The notes: generated by a model from the letters alone, not told the origin. Counted from the first letter of the stretch, positions 9,015 through 17,910 are shown. The stretch: 64,000 nt of DNA from Ignavibacteriales bacterium UBA1304 (GCA_002307295.1 DBTY01000035.1:1-64000), one strand, 5' to 3'. Numbers and translations are program-made.

Positions 9015-9051
9015 TAAATTATTAGTAATATAACTTTAAAGGAGTAGTTAA

Positions 9052-9270
9052 ATGAATTTAGCATGGTTAGCTGCCGGAATTGGAGCAGGAATTACAATCG
9101 TAGGGGGCGCGTTAGGAATCGGGAAATTGGCTGCTTCTGCTATGGAAGCAAGCGGAAGACAACCTGAAGCCGCTAGCGCTATCAGAGTTTCGATGATTAT
9201 TGCAGCTGCTCTGATAGAAGGTATTTCTCTTTTTGCGTTAGTTATTTGCTTTTTATTATCAGGCAAATAG
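9052..9270 (+). CDS. atpE: F0F1 ATP synthase subunit c
   Basis: 72 residues forming a two-helix hairpin, with the polar loop GRQPEA (residues 35-40) that contacts subunit gamma. The ion-binding carboxylate is E56 in AALIEGISL. Aligned by the RQPEA loop, the position that is Gln in Na+-type c subunits is I23, and E56 is followed by G-I rather than S-T. This points to a proton-driven ring (inference). An AAAGGAG ribosome site precedes the ATG. Confidence 0.96.
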   Translation: MNLAWLAAGIGAGITIVGGALGIGKLAASAMEASGRQPEAASAIRVSMIIAAALIEGISLFALVICFLLSGK

Positions 9271-9330
9271 TTATTTTTTTGCATTCGGAGCTTTAGCGTA
9301 TTTTAAAGCATAAAAAAGGAACAATGTTTT

Positions 9331-9882
9331 ATGTTGTCGGTTTTATTATTATTTTCTTTAGCTCGCGCTTCAGCTGAAAGCGGCGAGAGCGGCAGTTTGT
9401 TAAGCCCTAATCCGGGTTTGATCTTCTGGACTGTTATAACTTTTGCTATCCTTCTTATTATTCTTAAGAAGTTTGCATGGAAGCCAATTCTTGAGGCTTT
9501 AGATAAACGGGAAGCCGCTATTAAAGAATCGATGGAAAAAGCTGAAAAGGCTAAAGAAGACGCTCAGAAAATTTTAGAAGAAAATAAGCTAAGCAACAAA
9601 AAATATATTGAAGAAGCTCAAAAAATGCTTGCTGAAAGCAGAGCCGACGCTGAAAAAGTAAAAGAACAAATTATAAATCAAAGTAAAGCCGAAGCCGATA
9701 AATTAAAAGCCGACGCTTTTGCCGAGATTTCCAGAAAAAAAGATGAAGCGTTTGATGAATTAAAATTGCAGATCGCCGATATTGCTATCAGCGCCGCTGA
9801 AAAAATCATCAACGAAAATTTGAATAAAGACGTTCAGAGTAAGATTATAAATAAATTTATTGAGGAATTGCCTAAGAATTAG
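9331..9882 (+). CDS. atpF: F0F1 ATP synthase subunit b
   Basis: 183 residues. A membrane helix near the N-terminus (about 28-48, GLIFWTVITFAILL) leads into a long Ala/Glu/Lys-rich coiled coil (KPILEALDKREAAIKESM onward) that forms the peripheral stalk. Only one b-type gene is present, so the stalk is probably a homodimer. The N-terminal stretch before the helix looks signal-like (LSVLLLFSLARASAES). The ATG at 9331 is chosen because the nearby ATG at 9323 is out of frame. Confidence 0.95.
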   Translation: MLSVLLLFSLARASAESGESGSLLSPNPGLIFWTVITFAILLIILKKFAWKPILEALDKREAAIKESMEKAEKAKEDAQKILEENKLSNKKYIEEAQKMLAESRADAEKVKEQIINQSKAEADKLKADAFAEISRKKDEAFDELKLQIADIAISAAEKIINENLNKDVQSKIINKFIEELPKN

Positions 9883-9884
9883 AT

Positions 9885-10439
9885 ATGAGTAATTTTAAAG
9901 TCTCTATTCGATACGCAACCTCGCTCCTTGAGTTGGCGGCTGAAAAGAATAACCTGGATAGAATATCGCAGGACATGGAATTGGTTTGTCATACTATTGA
10001 AACCAACAATCAGTTAAAGTTAGTTCTTGCAAGCCCCATCATTAAATCTCCTGTAAAACTTTCCATCCTTACCGATATTTTTAAACCGGTTGTTTGCGAT
10101 GATTCTCTTAAATTTCTGCTATTTGTAGTGGAAAAAAACAGGGAGGAAGTCCTTTTTGAAATTATTAAGAAATTTTTGGAATTGAAGGACGTTTCGCTGG
10201 GAATAGTAAACGTAGACGTTACTACCGCAGTTGAATTTACCGCTGCGCAAACGGATGAGTTGCGCAAAAAGATGGAGAGCTATCTAAATAAAAAAACAAG
10301 GTTGAAATTTAAAATTGATAGGCAAATAATTGGCGGTTTTGTAGCAAAAGTGGGCGATTCTGTATTTGACGCGTCGCTAAAACACCAGTTAGATTTATTG
10401 AAGAAACAGTTTATTAAAGGGGGAGCTTCATTAAATTAA
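9885..10439 (+). CDS. atpH: F0F1 ATP synthase subunit delta
   Basis: 184 residues, the normal length. The N-terminal helical domain starts VSIRYATSLLELAAEKN. The C-terminal end has the family motif for binding the b subunits, DRQIIGGFVAKVGDSVFDASLKHQL. It connects the peripheral stalk to the top of the alpha3-beta3 head. It begins two bases after the atpF stop. Confidence 0.95.
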   Translation: MSNFKVSIRYATSLLELAAEKNNLDRISQDMELVCHTIETNNQLKLVLASPIIKSPVKLSILTDIFKPVVCDDSLKFLLFVVEKNREEVLFEIIKKFLELKDVSLGIVNVDVTTAVEFTAAQTDELRKKMESYLNKKTRLKFKIDRQIIGGFVAKVGDSVFDASLKHQLDLLKKQFIKGGASLN

Positions 10440-10466
10440 GTTTGAATTTAAAGAAGGAAAAATTTT

Positions 10467-12014
10467 ATGGCCGAAGTTAGACCTGATGAAATATCTGCAA
10501 TATTAAGAAAACAGCTCGCGGGCTTTGAAAACGAAGTCGATCTTTACGATACCGGGACTGTTTTACAAGTCGGCGACGGTATCGCCAGAATTTATGGCTT
10601 AACCAAAGTAATGGCAAGCGAACTGATTGAGTTCCCAAATGACGTTTTCGGAATGGTGCTTAATCTTGAAGAAGATAACGTCGGATGTATTTTGTTTGGC
10701 GACTCAACTTTAATTAAAGAAGGCGATATTGTAAAAAGAACTAAGAGAGTTGCTTCTATGCCTGTTGGCGAAGAAATGCTTGGCAGAGTTATTACTCCGC
10801 TTGGGCTGCCAATTGACGGGAAAGGCGCTATTAATTCTGATAAGTTTTTGCCGATTGAAAGAAAGGCTTTAGGCGTTATTCAAAGAGCTCCTGTAAAGCA
10901 GCCTTTGCAAACCGGTATTGTTGCCGTTGACGCTATGATTCCTATTGGAAGAGGCCAGAGAGAATTGATTATCGGCGATCGTCAAACGGGTAAAACCGCA
11001 GTTGCCGTTGATGCAATTATTAACCAAAAATATACGCATACAGAAGAAGCTAAAAAAGACGGCATTAAACCTGTTTATTGCATTTATGTAGCTATTGGTC
11101 AAAAAAATTCTACTGTAGCTTCGGTTGTTTCTAAACTTCAGGAATATGGAGCTATGGAATACACTACTGTAGTAGTGGCTTCTGCTTCCGATCCTGCGCC
11201 GCTACAGTATATCGCTCCTTATTCAGGAGCTTCTTTAGGCGAGTTTTACAGAGATAGCGGCAGAGACGCTCTTGTTATCTATGACGATTTGTCTAAACAG
11301 GCAGCTTCTTACAGAGAACTTTCTCTGCTTTTGAGAAGACCTCCTGGACGTGAAGCTTATCCTGGCGACGTTTTTTATCTCCATTCCAGATTATTGGAAA
11401 GAGCTTCTAAACTTAGCGACGATTTGGGCGGCGGAAGTTTAACCGCTTTGCCTATTATTGAAACTCAGCAAGGCGACGTTTCGGCTTATATCCCAACTAA
11501 CGTAATTTCTATTACGGATGGGCAGATTTACTTAGTATCCAATCTATTTAACGGAGGCGTAAGGCCTGCTATAGATATTGGTATTTCAGTTTCCCGCGTA
11601 GGCGGCAACGCTCAGATTAAAGCTATGAAAAAAGTTGCCGGTAGCCTGAAACTTGATTTAGCTCAGTTTAGAGAGCTTGAATCTTTTGCTAAATTCGGCT
11701 CAGACCTTGATAAGAATACGCTGAAAACGCTTTCTAAAGGCGCAAGATTAGTCGAATTGCTAAAACAGAAACTTTATGTGCCAATGCCTGTTGAAAGACA
11801 GGTGGTGAGCATCTATTGCGGCACTAATGGTTTCCTTGAAGAAATTGAAATACATGACGTTAAACGTTTTGAAAAAGAATTCTTAGAGTTTATCGGAATG
11901 AAGTATAATCAGATATTCGATACTATAAGAATAGAAAAACAGCTTAAAGACGAAACTGTCGAGCTGATTAAAAAAGCTCATACAGAATTTATAACTGTTT
12001 TTAAGAAAAGTTAA
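10467..12014 (+). CDS. atpA: F0F1 ATP synthase subunit alpha
   Basis: 515 residues. The Walker A is GDRQTGKTA (about residues 171-179), and the ATP synthase signature PAIDIGISVSRVGG is present near residue 370. Alpha subunits bind nucleotide non-catalytically and alternate with beta in the F1 head. The catalytic beta gene (atpD) is not next to it: atpG and then ffh follow, so atpD and atpC must lie elsewhere in the genome. Confidence 0.98.
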   Translation: MAEVRPDEISAILRKQLAGFENEVDLYDTGTVLQVGDGIARIYGLTKVMASELIEFPNDVFGMVLNLEEDNVGCILFGDSTLIKEGDIVKRTKRVASMPVGEEMLGRVITPLGLPIDGKGAINSDKFLPIERKALGVIQRAPVKQPLQTGIVAVDAMIPIGRGQRELIIGDRQTGKTAVAVDAIINQKYTHTEEAKKDGIKPVYCIYVAIGQKNSTVASVVSKLQEYGAMEYTTVVVASASDPAPLQYIAPYSGASLGEFYRDSGRDALVIYDDLSKQAASYRELSLLLRRPPGREAYPGDVFYLHSRLLERASKLSDDLGGGSLTALPIIETQQGDVSAYIPTNVISITDGQIYLVSNLFNGGVRPAIDIGISVSRVGGNAQIKAMKKVAGSLKLDLAQFRELESFAKFGSDLDKNTLKTLSKGARLVELLKQKLYVPMPVERQVVSIYCGTNGFLEEIEIHDVKRFEKEFLEFIGMKYNQIFDTIRIEKQLKDETVELIKKAHTEFITVFKKS

Positions 12015-12037
12015 TTAAATAAATTTTATAATAGAAT

Positions 12038-12913
12038 ATGCCTACATTAAGAGATATTAAAACCCGTATTAAAGGGGTGCAGAGCACGCAGCAAATAACA
12101 AAGGCCATGAAGATGGTCGCTGCAGCTAAATTGCGCCGCGCTCAGGAAAATATAATTAATGCCAGGCCTTATGCAAAAAAGATTTCTTCTATTCTTAACC
12201 ATCTTATTACAGATGACGATAGAGCCTCAAATCCGTTTATTGTTCCGAGGGAAGTGAAGAAAGTTGCAGTTGTTTCTGTTTCAGCCGACCGAGGAATGTG
12301 CGGAGCTTTTAACTCTAATATCATTAAGGAAACTTCCCGTTATATTGAAGAAGAGCTAAAGCCTAAAGGCATAGAAGCTTTGCTTTATTGCGTTGGTAAA
12401 AAAGGGAATGATTTCTATGCAAAAAGAGATTATGATGTTATCAACTCTAAAGTTGGCATATTTGGAACATTAAAGTATGAATTGTCGTTAGAAATATCTG
12501 AGTTTATAATTTCGGGTTATTTAAAAGGCGATTTTGACAAAGTAGTTGTTATTTACAACGAGTTTAAAACTGTAATGCAGCAGAAGATTGTTTGCGAAGA
12601 ATTATTGCCGATTCCAGTTTTTGAAGGCGATGTTGCAGAAAAGTATTCTGACAATTATATTTATGAACCGGATCATGACGCCATCATTAAATTTTTGCTA
12701 CCTAAGCATTTGAAGGCTCAGATCTGGAGAGTTTTGCTTGAATCATACGCTTCTGAAAACGGAGCAAAGATGACAGCTATGGATAATGCTACTGCAAATG
12801 CAAACGAGTTGATTAAGAATTTAACAATTACGTTTAACAAAGCAAGGCAAACTGCTATTACAACTGAGATTTTAGAGATAGTTTCCGGCGCAAATGCATT
12901 AAAAGCTGGATAA
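12038..12913 (+). CDS. atpG: F0F1 ATP synthase subunit gamma
   Basis: 291 residues. The N-terminal helix IKTRIKGVQSTQQITKAMKM and the C-terminal helix (NATANANELIKNLTITFNKARQTAITTEILEI, given here as the region from about residue 248 to 280) form the rotating coiled-coil shaft. It ends the ATP synthase gene run: the 47 bases that follow lead to ffh with no clear terminator. Confidence 0.97.
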   Translation: MPTLRDIKTRIKGVQSTQQITKAMKMVAAAKLRRAQENIINARPYAKKISSILNHLITDDDRASNPFIVPREVKKVAVVSVSADRGMCGAFNSNIIKETSRYIEEELKPKGIEALLYCVGKKGNDFYAKRDYDVINSKVGIFGTLKYELSLEISEFIISGYLKGDFDKVVVIYNEFKTVMQQKIVCEELLPIPVFEGDVAEKYSDNYIYEPDHDAIIKFLLPKHLKAQIWRVLLESYASENGAKMTAMDNATANANELIKNLTITFNKARQTAITTEILEIVSGANALKAG

Positions 12914-12960
12914 TTTGTTTTGTTTTTACATTTATTTTCATATTTTGGGTTTTAGTTTTT

Positions 12961-14292
12961 ATGTTTGATGATCTTTCTAACAAACTTGAATCGACTCTGA
13001 AGAAAATCAGAGGTCAGGGAAAGTTAACTGAAAAAAACATTTCGGATACTTTAAGAGAGATCAGACGTGTTCTTTTAGATGCTGACGTTAATTACAAGGT
13101 GACCAAAGACTTTATTGAAGAAGTCACTAAAAAGGCTTTAGGCGCTGAAGTAATTAATTCTATTACTCCCGGGCAGTTGATAACTAAGATTATCTATGAC
13201 GAGCTTACTGTTTTGCTTGGTTCGAATAATTCCGAACTGAAAATAAACGGCTCAGGTCCCACTATTATTTTAATGGTAGGTCTTCAGGGTTCGGGTAAAA
13301 CTACTTTTTCTGCAAAGCTGGCTAAACACTTGAATAGCCGCGGTAGGAAAGTTTTACTTGCTGCGGCTGATATTTATCGCCCTGCGGCTATAGATCAATT
13401 AAAGACTTTGGGCGAGCAGATAAAAACGCCTGTATTTAGTCTCGACGTTAAAGACGCTCGTAAGATATCGGTTGATTCGATTGCATATGCAAAGGAAAAC
13501 GGCTTAGATACTGTAATTATAGATACGGCCGGACGTTTGCATGTAGATCAGGAGTTGATGGATGAAGTCGGCGATATTAAGAAATTAGTAAACCCAACAG
13601 AAATATTGTTTGTGGTTGACTCGATGACTGGGCAGGATGCAGTAAACTCTGCCAAGGCATTTAATGAAAAAGTAGATTATGACGGTATTGTTCTTACAAA
13701 GATGGATGGCGACTCGCGAGGCGGTTGCGCCCTTTCGATAAGGTCGGTTGTTGGAAAACCGATTAAGTTTTTGAGCGCAGGAGAGAAATTAGATTCAATC
13801 GACGTTTTTTATCCTGATAGATTAGCATCCAGAATTCTTGGCAAGGGCGATATAATTTCTTTGGTAGAAAAGGCTCAGGAACAGTTTGACGAGTCAGAAA
13901 CCGAAGATCTTGAAGAAAAAATAAGAAAAAATAAATTTGATTTTGATGATTTTCTTAAGCAAATTAAAATGATTAAGAAAATGGGTTCTTTATCGTCGTT
14001 ATTATCGATGATACCTGGCGTTAATTCAGCAATGAAAAATGCAAAAGTTGACGACAATGCTCTGGTGAAGGTGGAAGCTATAATTAATTCTATGACCAAA
14101 CAAGAGAGAACAACGCCCAAAATACTGAATGGCGGTCGTAGAAAAAGAATCGCAAGAGGCAGCGGGACGTCTATACAAGATGTTAATCGCCTTATAAAAC
14201 AGTTTGGAGATATGCAAAAAATGATGGGACAATTAAGCGGAAAGATGCTTAAGAACCCGAATTTTAATCCGAACACAATTAAATTTAATTGA
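12961..14292 (+). CDS. ffh: Signal recognition particle protein Ffh
   Basis: 443 residues in N-G-M order. The GTPase P-loop is GLQGSGKTT (107-115), followed by AADIYRPAAIDQL, DTAGRLHVD and TKMDGDSRGG. The M domain contains GSLSSLLSMIPG and the RNA-binding segment RRKRIARGSGTSIQDVN. It binds signal sequences of nascent proteins and 4.5S RNA and delivers them to FtsY at the membrane. It heads the conserved ffh-rpsP-khpA-rimM-trmD-rplS cluster. Confidence 0.98.
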   Translation: MFDDLSNKLESTLKKIRGQGKLTEKNISDTLREIRRVLLDADVNYKVTKDFIEEVTKKALGAEVINSITPGQLITKIIYDELTVLLGSNNSELKINGSGPTIILMVGLQGSGKTTFSAKLAKHLNSRGRKVLLAAADIYRPAAIDQLKTLGEQIKTPVFSLDVKDARKISVDSIAYAKENGLDTVIIDTAGRLHVDQELMDEVGDIKKLVNPTEILFVVDSMTGQDAVNSAKAFNEKVDYDGIVLTKMDGDSRGGCALSIRSVVGKPIKFLSAGEKLDSIDVFYPDRLASRILGKGDIISLVEKAQEQFDESETEDLEEKIRKNKFDFDDFLKQIKMIKKMGSLSSLLSMIPGVNSAMKNAKVDDNALVKVEAIINSMTKQERTTPKILNGGRRKRIARGSGTSIQDVNRLIKQFGDMQKMMGQLSGKMLKNPNFNPNTIKFN

Positions 14293-14328
14293 TATTTGAT
14301 AAATGAAAATATTTGGAGGTTATAAAAC

Positions 14329-14766
14329 TTGTCTGTTAAGCTAAGATTAAGAAGAATGGGAAAGAAAAAGCAGCCGATTTACAAAGTAGTTGCTGCCGAT
14401 GCTCGTTCACCCCGTGATGGGAAATTTCTAGAGTCTGTCGGTCACTATAATCCAATTGCAAATCCTCATACGATTGAATTGGACGAAGATAGAGTAAACT
14501 ATTGGTTAAATTGTGGAGCTCAACCAACCGCTACAGTTAAAAGTTTGCTAAACCAAACTGGAATTTTATTAAAACGAGACTTAGTTAAACGAGGGCTTAC
14601 TGAGGATAAAATTCAAGCTGAAATGGAAAATTGGGCTAACCTAAAAGCTGCTGCAGGCTTAAAAAAGAAAAGTAAGAGTAAGCCCAAAGAAGATAAAGTT
14701 ATCGAAGAAAGTACAGCAGAAGTTAAGGGTGCTGCTTCTGTTGAAGAAGAAACGGTTAAGGAATAG
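14329..14766 (+). CDS. rpsP: 30S ribosomal protein S16
   Basis: The first 85 residues are typical S16 (KLRLRRMGKKKQPIYKVV near the start, PRDGKFLESVGHYNP). A 60-residue Lys/Glu-rich C-terminal extension makes it longer (145) than the roughly 80-90 residues of most S16 proteins; such tails are common in this group. The start is TTG at 14329 with a GGAGGT site at 14315-14320. Confidence 0.97.
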   Translation: MSVKLRLRRMGKKKQPIYKVVAADARSPRDGKFLESVGHYNPIANPHTIELDEDRVNYWLNCGAQPTATVKSLLNQTGILLKRDLVKRGLTEDKIQAEMENWANLKAAAGLKKKSKSKPKEDKVIEESTAEVKGAASVEEETVKE

Positions 14767-14842
14767 TTTAGCTTCCGATCGTTTGATTCTTTGTACTAAA
14801 TAAGTAATAGCTCCCATGCTCAAATATAGGAGGGTTCTCTCT

Positions 14843-15076
14843 ATGAAAGAATTCATTGAATTCATAGCTAAACATTTAGTTGATAATCCAGATAATGTGG
14901 TTATCGAAGAAAGTACACCGGAAGAGAGAAAGGTGGTATTGTCTTTAAAAGTTCAAGCTGAAGATGTAGGTAAAGTTATCGGCAAGCAGGGTAAAACCGC
15001 TCAGGCGATGAGAACCTTATTAACAGCTATTGCTGCTAAAGATGGCAAAAGAGCTATTCTAGAAATTCTAGATTAG
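14843..15076 (+). CDS. khpA: KH-domain RNA-binding protein KhpA (YlqC)
   Basis: 77 residues from the ATG at 14843, chosen over the upstream ATG at 14816 because AGGAGGG at 14828-14834 sits eight bases before it. It is a single KH domain with the GxxG loop in VGKVIGKQGKTAQAMR. The position between rpsP and rimM is classical. KhpA proteins bind RNA, often as a dimer with KhpB, and influence cell division and translation in other bacteria. Confidence 0.93.
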   Translation: MKEFIEFIAKHLVDNPDNVVIEESTPEERKVVLSLKVQAEDVGKVIGKQGKTAQAMRTLLTAIAAKDGKRAILEILD

Positions 15077-15085
15077 TGTATTGTT

Positions 15086-15607
15086 TTGGGAAGTGATTTT
15101 TATCTTATCGGTAATATACTCGCCCCTTTCGGCGAGGACGGATCTGTAAAAATCACTTCCTATTCTGATTTTCCTGAACGCTTCTTTTCTATGAAATTTG
15201 CGTTTATTGATTTCTTCGGTCAGAAGAAAAAAATAAATATTAGCAATGTGAAAAGATACAAAAACTCTATTGTTATTAAATTTGAAAATTTTAACAACGA
15301 GGTAGAGGGCAGTTTTTTAATTGGAAAAGATATTTTTGTCGACTCAGAAAATCTTTTTGTGCTTCCTGAAAATACTTATTTTATCCACGATCTGATCGGG
15401 AGTAAGGTTTTTCAGGGGGAGATTTTATTGGGTAATATTAAAGATGTTTTTTCGGCTCCGGCTAATGACGTTTATATTATACAGGATGTCAACGGCGAGG
15501 AAATTTTAATTCCTGCCGTAGCTGAGTATATTGTGTCTTTTGATAAAGAGAATAAAGTAATGAAGCTAAAGCAGGGCGTAGATTTTATTGGCGAATATGA
15601 GGATTGA
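15086..15607 (+). CDS. rimM: Ribosome maturation factor RimM
   Basis: 173 residues. The N-terminal RimM domain begins YLIGNILAPFGEDGSVKITSY. The C-terminal PRC-barrel contains YFIHDLIGSKVF and ILIPAVAEYI. RimM binds S19 and the 30S head during 16S rRNA processing. The only start in range is TTG at 15086, nine bases after the khpA stop and without a good Shine-Dalgarno, so coupling is likely. The last 11 bases overlap trmD. Confidence 0.93.
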   Translation: MGSDFYLIGNILAPFGEDGSVKITSYSDFPERFFSMKFAFIDFFGQKKKINISNVKRYKNSIVIKFENFNNEVEGSFLIGKDIFVDSENLFVLPENTYFIHDLIGSKVFQGEILLGNIKDVFSAPANDVYIIQDVNGEEILIPAVAEYIVSFDKENKVMKLKQGVDFIGEYED

Positions 15608-16280
15608 TATTATTTCGGCAGTGCCGGATTTGCTTGTTAGTCCGCTTAATACCAGTATCATTAAAAGAGCTCAGGATAAACAGAAAGTAGAGATTTTTTT
15701 GCATGATCTTAGAGATTATGCGCATGATAAACATCGGCAAATAGACGATAAACCATTTGGCGGCGGAGCAGGAATGCTCCTTAAACCGGAACCGTTTTTT
15801 GAATGTATTGAAAAACTTTTAAGCGAAAGAAATTATTCGCATATTGTTTTTACTACGCCTAAGGGCAAGGTGTTCGATCAACAAACGGCTAATAGGTTTT
15901 CGCTTGCCGAAAATATTTTGTTTATTGTAGGGCATTATAAAGGAATTGACGACCGCGTGCGGGAGCGTTTTGCCACTGACGAACTGTCTATTGGCAATTA
16001 TGTTCTTAGCGGCGGCGAATTGCCTGCATTGGTTATTATTGATGCAGTTGTACGCTTAATACCGGGCGTCTTAAATGATAGCGAGTCCGCTTTGAACGAT
16101 TCGTTTCAGGACGGCGAAGTTCTTGAAGCCCCTTTTTATACGCGACCCGCGGTTTTCAGAGACATGAAAGTCCCTGACGTTTTACTTTCGGGCGACGATA
16201 AAAAAATAAGGCTTTGGAAAGCGGAACAATCAAATGTATTTACTGAAAAATGGAAAAAAATAAATAATATAGCGGAGTAA
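15597..16280 (+). CDS. trmD: tRNA (guanine-N1)-methyltransferase TrmD
   Basis: 227 residues from ATG 15597 (MRIDIISAVPD). The trefoil-knot SPOUT motifs are present: DKPFGGGAGMLLKPEP, VGHYKGIDDRVRE and ELSIGNYVLSGGELPAL. It methylates G37 of tRNAs with G36, which prevents +1 frameshifting. An upstream in-frame TTG (15588) is possible but less likely. It overlaps rimM by 11 bases, and rplS follows after three bases. Confidence 0.97.
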   Translation: MRIDIISAVPDLLVSPLNTSIIKRAQDKQKVEIFLHDLRDYAHDKHRQIDDKPFGGGAGMLLKPEPFFECIEKLLSERNYSHIVFTTPKGKVFDQQTANRFSLAENILFIVGHYKGIDDRVRERFATDELSIGNYVLSGGELPALVIIDAVVRLIPGVLNDSESALNDSFQDGEVLEAPFYTRPAVFRDMKVPDVLLSGDDKKIRLWKAEQSNVFTEKWKKINNIAE

Positions 16281-16283
16281 TAA

Positions 16284-16628
16284 ATGCTTAATATTGATGA
16301 ATTGGTAAAAGACCAGATAAAGACAGATTATCCCCGGTTTAGCCCTGGCGATCACATTAAAGTGCAAGTTAGAGTTATTGAAGGCGATAAAGAAAGAATT
16401 CAGACCTTTGAAGGAGACGTTATTAGTATCAGAGGCGCAGGCGCTTCTAAAACTTTTGTCGTTCGTAAAGTTGCCAGCGGAGTTGGCGTTGAAAGAATTT
16501 TCCCTTTTAATTCTCCAAAAATAGCCGGTATCGAATTGGTTAAAGAAGGCGACGTTAGAAGAGCTAAATTGTATTACCTTCGGAATCTTTCTGGTAAGGC
16601 TGCAAGAATTAAAAGTAAAAAACCGTAA
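16284..16628 (+). CDS. rplS: 50S ribosomal protein L19
   Basis: 114 residues with the family signature: FSPGDHIKVQVRVIEGDKER, FEGDVISIRGAG, FPFNSPKI and RRAKLYYLRNLSGKAARI. It sits at the 30S-50S interface. It is the last gene of the cluster and is followed by a strong terminator. Confidence 0.98.
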   Translation: MLNIDELVKDQIKTDYPRFSPGDHIKVQVRVIEGDKERIQTFEGDVISIRGAGASKTFVVRKVASGVGVERIFPFNSPKIAGIELVKEGDVRRAKLYYLRNLSGKAARIKSKKP

Positions 16629-16653
16629 TCTTACTTTTTTATTTTTTCACACG

Positions 16654-16679
16654 GCCGCTTTTATTAGCGGCTTTTTTTT
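16654..16679 (+). terminator. Intrinsic terminator of the ffh-rplS cluster
   Basis: GCCGC (16654-16658) pairs with GCGGC (16667-16671) around an eight-base AT loop, followed by eight T. The next gene's first ATG starts one base later. Confidence 0.9.
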
Positions 16680-17453
16680 ATGGATTTCAGAATGAAAATA
16701 TTATTCCCCCAAAACATATTTGCCTCGCTGCTGGTTGAAACTCTCCCAGACGAGCTTGTAAGCCAGATTTCTTATACTGAATCGTCCCGGTTATATAGCG
16801 AACTCGAAGCCGATCGGTACGACGTTGCGCTTATCCCGGCTTTGGAACTTATTAAAAATAAGGATATGTACGTCTCTAAAAAAATATGCGTCGGTTTTAA
16901 CGGTTTTCTCTGCAATTCGTTCGTCTATTTTATTCCGGATCAGCTGGAACTTTCTAAACTGTTTGTTACGGGCGACGTTTCGGCACACGACGTAATGATA
17001 AGCAAATTCCTTTTTACAGAAATGTATAATAAGAATATTGAAATTAGTCTGCTTGCAGATAAAAATGCCTCTACTGACGATAAAAACTTGCAAATTATCG
17101 GCGACGATAATTTTGAAAACCTAAAACTTCTGCATGGGTTAAGCATCTCGGAAGAAATGACGGAAATGATTTCGTTCCCTTATATTAATTATGTGCTTGC
17201 TTCTAAAAGCGGCGTTAATATCGACGAGTTCAATCAGAAGGTCGATAAGCTTAACGTTAGTTTTGACGAAAATATCGAAAAAATTGTCAACGCTCAAAAG
17301 CTTCCGCAGGATGCAAAGGAGTATGTTATAGATCAGGCGGGCTCATTTACATTTGAGCTTGGCGAAGCTGAAGAACACGGCTTAAACGAGCTTCTGCGCC
17401 TCCCTTACTTCTATGGTATGATTGACGATATAATTGAAATTAAAGCGATATAA
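16680..17453 (+). CDS. Periplasmic-binding-fold protein resembling MqnA/MqnD
   Basis: 257 residues, no signal peptide. The N-terminal part has the look of the MqnA/MqnD menaquinone-futalosine enzymes and related binding folds (YDVALIPALELIKN near residue 41). Asp and Glu are abundant. I do not see enough conserved residues to call it chorismate dehydratase. The first ATG touches the T-tract of the rplS terminator; an alternative ATG lies at 16692 (MKILFPQN). Neither has a clear ribosome site. If the terminator works, expression needs read-through or a promoter inside rplS. Family call tentative. Confidence 0.55.
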   Translation: MDFRMKILFPQNIFASLLVETLPDELVSQISYTESSRLYSELEADRYDVALIPALELIKNKDMYVSKKICVGFNGFLCNSFVYFIPDQLELSKLFVTGDVSAHDVMISKFLFTEMYNKNIEISLLADKNASTDDKNLQIIGDDNFENLKLLHGLSISEEMTEMISFPYINYVLASKSGVNIDEFNQKVDKLNVSFDENIEKIVNAQKLPQDAKEYVIDQAGSFTFELGEAEEHGLNELLRLPYFYGMIDDIIEIKAI

Positions 17454-17534
17454 TATTTTATTTCTGCTCTATTTTTATTCGCTTAAAACTGACCGCTATC
17501 ATTATAGATTGAACTATTTATGTCTCTGTACATA

Positions 17535-17567
17535 AAATAAAGCTAATGCAGCGCATTAGCTTTATTT
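17535..17567. terminator. Perfect 15-bp hairpin, likely bidirectional terminator
   Basis: The 15 bases 17535-17549 (AAATAAAGCTAATGC) pair perfectly with 17553-17567 around a three-base AGC loop. The A-rich 5' and T-rich 3' ends would serve as U-tracts in either direction. It lies about 80 bases after the MqnA-like gene. Confidence 0.75.
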
Positions 17568-17620
17568 GAATAAAAGATTTTTAAAACCTCCCAAAATTGA
17601 CTAAGTATTCTGCCCAAAAA

Positions 17621-17649
17621 AATTGAAATTAAACGTAAGAAAGTATAAT
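17621..17649 (+). promoter_or_regulatory. Possible promoter of the SIR2-like remnant
   Basis: A consensus TATAAT at 17644-17649 is preceded by AATTGA (17621-17626, 17-base spacing). A better -35 match, TTGAAA at 17623-17628, leaves only 15 bases. It lies about 30 bases ahead of the gene's ribosome site. Confidence 0.4.
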
Positions 17650-17682
17650 TTATAAGTATTGTATTTTTAAAACAGGGAGAGT

Positions 17683-17871
17683 ATGAAATCTGCAACTATT
17701 GAAGACCTTGCCTATTATATTCAGGAAGCGCATAAAAAGAATAAACCAAAACCAATAATATTTTTAGGGGCGGGAGCGTCTGTAACCGGAGGTATTCCGT
17801 TAGCCAAAGAAAAAAAAACGAACATCAGAAATATACTTACAAAATGTTGGCAAGAAGAAATTAAATTATAA
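17683..17871 (+). pseudogene. Truncated SIR2-like NAD-binding protein (N-terminal fragment)
   Basis: 62 residues. After a helical start comes KPIIFLGAGASVTGGIPLA (GAGAS at 29-33), the Rossmann-type first motif of SIR2-like domains used in several anti-phage proteins. It then reads through a run of nine A (about 17810-17820) into 20 residues with no recognisable match and stops. Full-length proteins of this kind have several hundred residues, so this is a remnant. It retains a promoter-like sequence and a GGGAG ribosome site. The next gene starts 39 bases on, in the same direction. Confidence 0.6.
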
Positions 17872-17910
17872 AAAATAGTGTGTTCAATAACATTTATTTG
17901 AGGAATAATT

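Noticed and set aside
14816..15076. Longer KhpA starting at the ATG at 14816
   Set aside because: The AGGAGGG ribosome site lies after this ATG and is spaced for the ATG at 14843.
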